From: JAWXBM01 sp034440115
GTDB taxonomy: Bacteria > Pseudomonadota > Gammaproteobacteria > Xanthomonadales > SZUA-36
DNA: 39,556 nucleotides
NCBI GenBank assembly: GCA_034440115.1
Contig: JAWXBM010000003.1
Location: 1 to 39,556, forward strand
Reading direction: 5' to 3'
The position numbers were made by a program, and so were the translations under genes. Under the pieces are notes generated by a model, which was not told where the DNA came from, searched no databases, and saw nothing but the letters and a program-made list of their open reading frames with translations. Shown here piece after piece: positions 33,913 to 39,556 of the stretch (within the stretch, counting starts at the first letter, position 1; each line of letters starts with the position of its first letter).

Positions 33913-34770
33913 TTTATTGCAGTGCCACCATCCATTCAGCGTAAATCGCCCCTGCAAAAACTCTTCAGAGCTTGAAATCACCGGTGTGACCTGGTGGTAA
34001 CAGTGGCTGGGAAACAAGATCAAGCTATTGTGAACAGGACAAATCCTGGTGTATCGCAATTTTGACGCGGGCCCATTATCCAACTCATCAAGCAGCACCA
34101 AATCGCCTCCACTAAAACTCTTGGGCTGTGTGTGGAAATAATAAACAAACGTAACTTTACGAGATGCCAGTGGACTATTGGCAATGACATCCTGATGCAT
34201 CTTGAAAAATTCGCCACCCTGGTGACGTGTCAGTTGAACCTCTCTCCTGGATGCCTCAAACCAGCACATACCGAGTTGCGATATATGCGATTTCATGTTT
34301 GATTCAACCTTATCCATGAACCAGAACAAGAATTGACCCAAATGGTTTTCATAGAGCACAGTTGAACGTCGTTTGCCGGCAGAATCGCTTGCTGCGTAGA
34401 TCCTCGATTCCCTGAATTTCTCCTGCTCCTCCCTCACCACTTTCCAGATCTGGCGAATTTCAGATTCATCCAGAAAATGATGTGTACACGCAAAGGGGCT
34501 GATACGGCTTTCAGATTGATTGGATTTATGAAAAGCATTTCCCGTAAGTACCGAAAGCGTGCGCCTGGCTCTCGAGTTTTCAGGTTGAATTTCCAGAACA
34601 CGTTCGAAACATTGGGCGGCGGCCTCAAGGTCACCCAATGCCCTATATATGTCACCCAGACGATGCAAGATATCGGCATCAGCGGGGTGACAGGAGAGTT
34701 GGCTTACATATCTGTTCCTGGCGCTTAGAAGCAGAGGGGCCGAACTGTCAATCAGATCGCTTAAATCCAC
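33898..34770 (-). CDS. TPR-2OG-Fe(II) oxygenase
   Basis: 290 residues. An N-terminal TPR-like pair of helices (LHRLGDIYRALGDLEAAAQC, about 35-66) is fused to a Fe(II)/2-oxoglutarate dioxygenase domain with H192-x-D194 (KMHQDV), distal His (H259 in SHCYHQVTP) and the 2OG-binding Arg R275 (LQGRFTLNG). Such enzymes can beta-hydroxylate ring Asp or other residues of lasso peptides (canucin CanE is an example). Located between the synthetase and the exporter, it is a likely tailoring enzyme; hydroxylation of the core Asp, Pro or Lys is the simplest guess. GTG start. Confidence 0.85.
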   Translation of the reverse strand: MDLSDLIDSSAPLLLSARNRYVSQLSCHPADADILHRLGDIYRALGDLEAAAQCFERVLEIQPENSRARRTLSVLTGNAFHKSNQSESRISPFACTHHFLDESEIRQIWKVVREEQEKFRESRIYAASDSAGKRRSTVLYENHLGQFLFWFMDKVESNMKSHISQLGMCWFEASRREVQLTRHQGGEFFKMHQDVIANSPLASRKVTFVYYFHTQPKSFSGGDLVLLDELDNGPASKLRYTRICPVHNSLILFPSHCYHQVTPVISSSEEFLQGRFTLNGWWHCNKSVES

Positions 34771-34962
34771 CGTTTTCCCTCTTCGACCTGCTAAATAAAA
34801 ACCGCAGAAAAGAACACTCTATCTCTCTGGGGAAGGTTATGCTCCCCCTCCAATGCCACGCAACTTACAAATTGAATGGTTGGAATTTGTGAAAGCACCA
34901 TCTGAAAGCGACTATGATGGGCGGCACTGATCAATTACCACCAGCATTCAAGTCAAAACCCA

Positions 34963-36633
34963 GTGAAATTTTCAACTTTACTTCAATACATCACCCCGCA
35001 TTCGAACACCCTGTGGCTCATTGTTGTATTGCTTGTTCTGCAAAGCGCATTTTCCTTGACGAGTCCATGGGTTGCAGGGCAGTTAACCGGCTTGTTAATG
35101 GGCGAGCCGGGAATTGTATTCCCATCCATCAGTACGCTGCTTGCTGCATGGTTAATTTTAATGTGCATACGCTCGATTTTTTCGTTTTTCTCGTCCTACC
35201 TTGTTGGCAGTACTGGCGCAGAAATGGCTGCGAACTTGCGCAGCCGGACCTATTTGCACATGCAAATGTTACCACTCACATATTTTGCAGAACACCGATC
35301 GGGTGAGCTTCTCACGTTGCTTAGCAATGATGCAGAAGAAATCAGTAAGTTTGTTACTACCACGTTGGTACAACTGCTTCCGTTGTGCCTGACTTTTCTG
35401 GGAGCCTTCATCATCATGGCGATGATGGACCCAATGATATCTTTGCTTGCCATAACCCTGATGCCGATTTATTTCGTTGTTATGAAGGTGCTAGGGCGCA
35501 GGATTCGCCCCATCACATCCGCATGGATTGTTTCCTGGTCTTCGTTGTTTTCCATGGTGCAGGAAAACCTCGGGCTTTTCCCCACGATCAAGGCATTCAA
35601 CCGCGAAGCTCTGGAGGCCAAGCGCTTCAAAGACAAAAACGATAACCTTCTGAACCTTTCCAAGAGACAAATTCTGGTGCAATCCATGCTTCCGCCGACG
35701 ATCAGTTTGCTGGCAAGTGCAGGCATGGTTTTGCTGCTCTGGCTAGGTTATCGGCATATGGAAAGCGGCCAGCTTGAACCTTCAGAGTTGGTCAGCCTGT
35801 TGTTGTACGCGGTGATGCTTACTGGCCCAATTTCCGGGCTCGCCAATGTCTATGGGACGGTTATGCACACCCGCGGTGCCGCAGAACGCTTGCTGGAATT
35901 TTTCGCTGTTCAGGCAGAACCCACAACTGAGGCTTTGCCAAACCTGGAGTGCTCCAAAGGAGCGATCGAGTTCCGCGATGTGAGTTTTGCGTATCCTGAT
36001 CGTAATAGGGTACTGAATCATTTCAACCTGAAGATTGATGCTGGTGAAACGGTGGCCATTACCGGGCCAAACGGGGCCGGCAAGTCGACCATGGCCCATT
36101 TACTGTTACGTTTTATGGACCCAACTGATGGGCACATACTTATTGATGGTACGAATATCAAGGATGTCAGCCTTAAGAGCGTGCGTGACCATATCGGGCT
36201 CGTTGCGCAAAATACTTTGCTGCTCAATGGCAGCGTGTCGGAGAATATTGCCTACGGTAATGTGCACGCCACAGAAATGGAAATCAAAAATGCTGCAATT
36301 TCAGCTCGCGCGGATGAATTTATTGAGGCTTTGCCAGATCGTTATGATACGGTCATTGGAGACCAGGGCATCAAACTTTCTGGAGGGCAACGCCAGCGCC
36401 TTTCATTGGCACGAACGCTTCTGAAAAATCCACGCATTCTTATTCTCGACGAAGCAACCGCGATGTTTGACCCGATAGGCGAATCCGGGTTTATCGATGA
36501 AAGCCGCGAGTACCTGAAACAGCGCACAGTCATTCTCATCACACACCGACCAGCCGGGCTTGCGCTGGCAAACAGGGTTCTAAGACTTGCACCCGACGAG
36601 ACCGAAGGTGCAAGCATTGTCACTGATTACTGA
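34963..36633 (+). CDS. ABC exporter of the lasso peptide
   Basis: 556 residues: a six-helix transmembrane domain (to about 315) fused to a nucleotide-binding domain with Walker A GPNGAGKST (368-376), the signature LSGGQRQRLSLARTLL and Walker B ILILDEATA. It has no C39 peptidase domain, so it would export without cleaving the leader. In lasso clusters this D-type transporter exports the mature peptide and gives immunity. GTG start. It overlaps the convergent B1 gene by a few bases. Confidence 0.9.
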   Translation: MKFSTLLQYITPHSNTLWLIVVLLVLQSAFSLTSPWVAGQLTGLLMGEPGIVFPSISTLLAAWLILMCIRSIFSFFSSYLVGSTGAEMAANLRSRTYLHMQMLPLTYFAEHRSGELLTLLSNDAEEISKFVTTTLVQLLPLCLTFLGAFIIMAMMDPMISLLAITLMPIYFVVMKVLGRRIRPITSAWIVSWSSLFSMVQENLGLFPTIKAFNREALEAKRFKDKNDNLLNLSKRQILVQSMLPPTISLLASAGMVLLLWLGYRHMESGQLEPSELVSLLLYAVMLTGPISGLANVYGTVMHTRGAAERLLEFFAVQAEPTTEALPNLECSKGAIEFRDVSFAYPDRNRVLNHFNLKIDAGETVAITGPNGAGKSTMAHLLLRFMDPTDGHILIDGTNIKDVSLKSVRDHIGLVAQNTLLLNGSVSENIAYGNVHATEMEIKNAAISARADEFIEALPDRYDTVIGDQGIKLSGGQRQRLSLARTLLKNPRILILDEATAMFDPIGESGFIDESREYLKQRTVILITHRPAGLALANRVLRLAPDETEGASIVTDY

Positions 36634-36899
36634 TTCGTTATCTCAACCAATCCTGCCGCCGATAATTCCCCGATCAGGCTATTCATATCATCTTGCAGCT
36701 TTTGCGGCCCCACATCGAATTCTTGCAGAAGTATCTCGTGAGCCTCTTCCTGGGATTTCCCAGACTCCAACAAGGACCAAATTCTTGAGCCTACTTCGTT
36801 AAGACCAAAGTAGCTTTCAGAAGCAAGATCCAGAATCACCGTTTCCCCACTTACTTCCTGGAAAAGCGCATCCTTAGACAGTAAAATTTTTTGTGCCAT
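36627..36899 (-). CDS. Lasso leader-binding protein B1 (PqqD-like RRE)
   Basis: 90-residue PqqD-like protein with the RRE core ESYFGLNEVGSRIWSLLE (29-46) and a helix-turn-helix-like tail (EEAHEILLQEFDV... LIGELSAAGLVEI). In split lasso systems B1 binds the leader and delivers it to the B2 peptidase and the synthetase. AAAGG and GAGAGG lie upstream of the ATG. The gene is on the strand opposite to the exporter. Its usual partner B2 is not next to it. Confidence 0.88.
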   Translation of the reverse strand: MAQKILLSKDALFQEVSGETVILDLASESYFGLNEVGSRIWSLLESGKSQEEAHEILLQEFDVGPQKLQDDMNSLIGELSAAGLVEITNQ

Positions 36900-37054
36900 C
36901 CTTTAAACCTCTCACCAGCCTGTCAAGGCATTTTAGCTAAGTTCCCGGGGGCTGTCTGGCCCTCACACAGAAAAACTGGGTAAATAGCCCGACAGACGGC
37001 ATACTCAACGCAATCAAAACTTCGGCCTGAATCGCGGGCCCATAAGGCTAGATC

Positions 37055-38113
37055 ATGTCAGGACAACGAGAAAATTACCCAGAACACCGGTTGGCAATGC
37101 TGCCCGCGATTGGCCGACAGTCTGGGGCACGCCTGACTTTTCCCGCTGAATGTACCTCCCCCTCATTCATTCGGTTTCTTCAACAACAAAGGTTACATGG
37201 AATTTGGGCGCAAGCTTTGGAAGGTGCGCAACTATCACCTGACGGCGTCTTGATGAAAGCGGAGCTTATCAATGCCGCCAAGCTGAGCGCCGCTTTGGAA
37301 TTGCCACAGCAACAGGCCATGCGGGAAGCTCATGACCTGCTGGAGAATTCCGCTGTCCCATACTTCTTTGCCAAGGGAACACATCTTCGGAGCGTGTTCT
37401 ATGCTCAACCTTGGCACCGACCAGCGCATGACATAGATATTTTCGTGCATCATTCGGACAAAGACAGTGCGATCCGAAAGTTTATTGAGTTCGGATTTAA
37501 AGCCAAACCAATGGCCAAAACCATCACTCACGAATTAAAACTCAGTAGGTACAACACCGACATCGACTTACATTGGCATTTGATGCGACCGTCACGTTTC
37601 AGAGGCGGCTTGGAGGATTGGCTTTTCGCGCACCGGGAAAAATTTGGCGACTACTGGGGACTGGATGCAACCGCCAGCCTACTCGTGATGCTGGTGCACC
37701 CTGCAATAACCAAGTACCTGATATCACCGACATCCATGCTGATACACCAGGTGGATCAGATTCTGCTCATTGACAGTCAAAAAATTGACTGGGAAGACCT
37801 GGTCCGGGCACTGATTGATTCCAGATTGAAAACAGCTGCCTGGAGTTCAGTATATTTACTTGAAATGCTCTCGGAGACGAGCGTGGAACCGGAGTTTGAG
37901 CGATTAATCAGACCCGGAACGCTAAAGAGGATTTACCTGAAACAATGGATCGACAAAGCCTGGATTTCAAGGTTTTTCGATCGTCGATGGCAAGTAGCAA
38001 CCGGATTCAGCCTGGCACTCCAGGACACGTTTTTTGACACGCTGCGCGCCGCCCTGCTGACAATGAGCAGCCGCTCTCCATACGGAGCAGACCCGTTTAA
38101 AAAAGTAGGCTGA
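37055..38113 (+). CDS. Nucleotidyltransferase, NTP_transf_5 family
   Basis: 352 residues with the nucleotidyltransferase core: FAKGTHLRSVFY (about 105-116), followed by HDIDIFV with D126 and D128 as metal ligands, then DIDLHWHLM as the third acidic strand. Members of this family recur in lasso clusters that also carry an HprK-like kinase, where they are believed to modify the peptide or kinase product, but their reaction is not settled. It is the last gene before the insertion sequence and is intact. Confidence 0.8.
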   Translation: MSGQRENYPEHRLAMLPAIGRQSGARLTFPAECTSPSFIRFLQQQRLHGIWAQALEGAQLSPDGVLMKAELINAAKLSAALELPQQQAMREAHDLLENSAVPYFFAKGTHLRSVFYAQPWHRPAHDIDIFVHHSDKDSAIRKFIEFGFKAKPMAKTITHELKLSRYNTDIDLHWHLMRPSRFRGGLEDWLFAHREKFGDYWGLDATASLLVMLVHPAITKYLISPTSMLIHQVDQILLIDSQKIDWEDLVRALIDSRLKTAAWSSVYLLEMLSETSVEPEFERLIRPGTLKRIYLKQWIDKAWISRFFDRRWQVATGFSLALQDTFFDTLRAALLTMSSRSPYGADPFKKVG

Positions 38114-38146
38114 AGCACTAAATACGTCACCGAATCAAACAATTTT

Positions 38147-38172
38147 CGCCTCGTCAGAAAAATTCATGGGTA
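38147..38172. repeat. Left inverted repeat of the ISL3 element
   Basis: 26 bases matching the right repeat at 20 positions, with the terminal CTCGTCAG versus CTCTTCAG block. It contains the transposase stop codon. Confidence 0.8.
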
Positions 38173-39407
38173 GTTTTCGGGACAGGTAAAGCGCCAAGCG
38201 TGTGATATAAAGCGATTTCAGCGGCACGATAGGTGCGAAAACCGTAGGCTTTTCTGGTGGTCAGTTTTGCTTTGGTGTTGAAACCCTCCACAATCCCACT
38301 GGAAAACTGCTTTTTGGCCCGGAACCAGATGAGCAGCAACGGCCGATGCCGCCGCAACATTCTGGCCACCTTCTTCATCGGTTCAATCTTCGAATGCATG
38401 GTCTTGGTGCACCATTTATCCAGAAACTGTCCCGCCCAGTAAGGCGAGGTGTATTGCCAGAATAACTGAAACTCTTCTTTCAGCAGATAACTCCTCATCG
38501 ATCGCAGATTGTAGCGCAACAGATCCGCCAGCTTGGTCTCCTGTTTGTCGGTCAGGTTCTCCGGTCGCTTGAGCAGGAGCCAGCGCGTTTTCGTCAATAC
38601 CGCCGCATAACCTTTGTGCTGCAGTTCTTTCACTTCACCTGCACGCACCTCGTCAATCGCCTTGCCCAGGTGTGCCATGATGTGGAAACGATTCAGGATG
38701 TTGATCGCATTGCCAGCCTTCCTGGCAATCACCTTCAGGTACGGCTTCCACATATCACTGCAGACATATCTCAGCGTCTTACTCCGGTCCTGGCCGAACC
38801 AGCGAAAGAATCGCAGCAACGTCTTGACCGTGCGCTTCTCACCCACCCACAGCAAGCGCTTGCTGTGGCAATCGATCTGGTAGACCAGCGTCAAGTACCG
38901 ATGTCCGCGCTGCCAGGCGATCTCATCAACGCCAATGGCCGTAATCCCGGATAGATCTTGGTGTACCCGCCCCCAACTTACGGCCCGTTCGACCGAACAG
39001 AACACATGGTCCCAGGTGGTGCGAAAAGCCTCGGCCACCTCTTTCCAGCTCAGGCGCTTGGCCCAACTGGCCAGAAACCACATATAGGCCTCTGTCAGCC
39101 GGTGCTTGCCCGATACCCAGGGCATCCGCTCTACTCGAACGCCACAGCCGGGACAATCCACCCGGCGCGGTGCATACACAAAAAATACCTTGTGCCCCCA
39201 CAACGGGATAAACTCGAACAGCCGCTCCGGCGAGCGATCATACCCTGGCCTTTTATGCCCGCATCCACTGCATACCGGGCGGCTATTTGACCGCGACTGG
39301 ATCTCCACCTCCAGTGTCGGTACCGGCGCACCTTCTACCAATCGTACCGCTCCGTACACAAATGATTTGAATTTCTGCACCCGATTGAGGATAGTCTTGA
39401 TCTGCAT
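38154..39407 (-). CDS. ISL3-family transposase
   Basis: 417 residues. An N-terminal zinc-binding region CSGCGHKRPGYDRSPER... DCPGCGVRV is followed by the ISL3 DDE core: IGVDEIAWQRGHRYLTLVYQID, CSDMWKPYLKVIARKAGNA and the Glu in SSGIVEGFNTKAKLTTRKAYGFR. It moves the element by cut and paste in relatives. The reading frame is intact, so the element may be active. Confidence 0.93.
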   Translation of the reverse strand: MQIKTILNRVQKFKSFVYGAVRLVEGAPVPTLEVEIQSRSNSRPVCSGCGHKRPGYDRSPERLFEFIPLWGHKVFFVYAPRRVDCPGCGVRVERMPWVSGKHRLTEAYMWFLASWAKRLSWKEVAEAFRTTWDHVFCSVERAVSWGRVHQDLSGITAIGVDEIAWQRGHRYLTLVYQIDCHSKRLLWVGEKRTVKTLLRFFRWFGQDRSKTLRYVCSDMWKPYLKVIARKAGNAINILNRFHIMAHLGKAIDEVRAGEVKELQHKGYAAVLTKTRWLLLKRPENLTDKQETKLADLLRYNLRSMRSYLLKEEFQLFWQYTSPYWAGQFLDKWCTKTMHSKIEPMKKVARMLRRHRPLLLIWFRAKKQFSSGIVEGFNTKAKLTTRKAYGFRTYRAAEIALYHTLGALPVPKTTHEFF

Positions 39408-39530
39408 CCTGTTCCTTTTGCTCTGATTGATGGTTGCTTCAACACTTCCATCTTCTCAGAGTCGGGGCAGGATGCTCTACCTTTCAATTTCCAGAAAACT
39501 GTCTCTCGTGCTTCGAATGCGCTATGTTTT

Positions 39531-39556
39531 TACCCACTAATTTTCCTGAAGAGCCC
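39531..39556. repeat. Right inverted repeat of the ISL3 element, at the window end
   Basis: On the minus strand the sequence starts GGGCTCTTCAGGAAAATTAG, the typical GGCTCTTC start of ISL3 elements. The window ends at its outer base. Confidence 0.8.

Larger units (their letters stand above)
38147..39556 (-). mobile_element. ISL3-family insertion sequence
   Basis: About 1.41 kb bounded by related 26-base ends: CGCCTCGTCAGAAAAATTCA + TGGGTA at 38147-38172 and, on the opposite strand, GGGCTCTTCAGGAAAATTAG + TGGGTA at 39556-39531 (20 of 26 identical). One transposase gene fills it and its stop codon lies inside the left repeat. The right end coincides with the window end. Insertion lies 34 bp after the nucleotidyltransferase stop. 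Target duplication cannot be seen. Confidence 0.88.

Overview
The window looks like a gammaproteobacterial chromosome segment. The evidence is the block tig-clpP-clpX-lon-hupB with two tRNAs and ppiD downstream, together with OmpA, DksA, FabI, a PhhA/PhhB pair and a CsrB-like RNA. The block order resembles Xanthomonadales and related lineages, but I cannot name a genus from sequence alone. All calls come from reading the sequence; no database search was run.

Left edge (1-1347): a tyrosine recombinase running off the window sits next to a 50-bp copy of the 3' half of a tRNA-Pro(CGG) gene. This is one end of an integrated element that continues to the left. Housekeeping region (1.4-25.8 kb): serine hydrolase, metallo-beta-lactamase-fold hydrolase, a membrane protein, a DUF1232-like protein, PepQ, CysS, SufE, OmpA, DksA, YidD, FabI, PpiD, tRNA-Asp and tRNA-Val, HU, Lon, ClpX, ClpP, trigger factor, and six more tRNAs (Leu, Lys, His, Arg, Pro, Arg). 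These are followed by a lone PqqD-like protein, a PhyH-family oxygenase, and the phenylalanine catabolism genes phhA/phhB with a divergent Lrp-type regulator. Short REP-type palindromes are scattered between genes.

Between the PhyH gene and the Lrp regulator, about 510 bases without a protein gene hold on the minus strand roughly a dozen hairpins with GGA in the loop, closed by a strong intrinsic terminator. I read this as a CsrB/RsmZ-type RNA that sequesters CsrA/RsmA. A REP pair is embedded in it.

Right part (25.9-38.1 kb): a lasso peptide gene cluster. A 65-residue precursor carries the leader pattern YxxPxLxxxG...LT. It is followed by an asparagine-synthetase-like macrolactam synthetase, a PqqD-like leader-binding protein (B1) and an ABC exporter. 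Around these lie an HPr-kinase-like enzyme (known homologues phosphorylate the C-terminal Ser of lasso precursors, and this precursor ends in Ser), two methyltransferases, a TPR/2OG-Fe(II) oxygenase, an NTP_transf_5 nucleotidyltransferase, a Nif11-like protein, an unrecognised 359-residue protein and a DUF218 membrane protein. The transglutaminase-like leader peptidase (B2) is not in the window. The cluster is cut on the right by an ISL3-family insertion sequence whose right inverted repeat is exactly the end of the window, so the assembly probably broke there.
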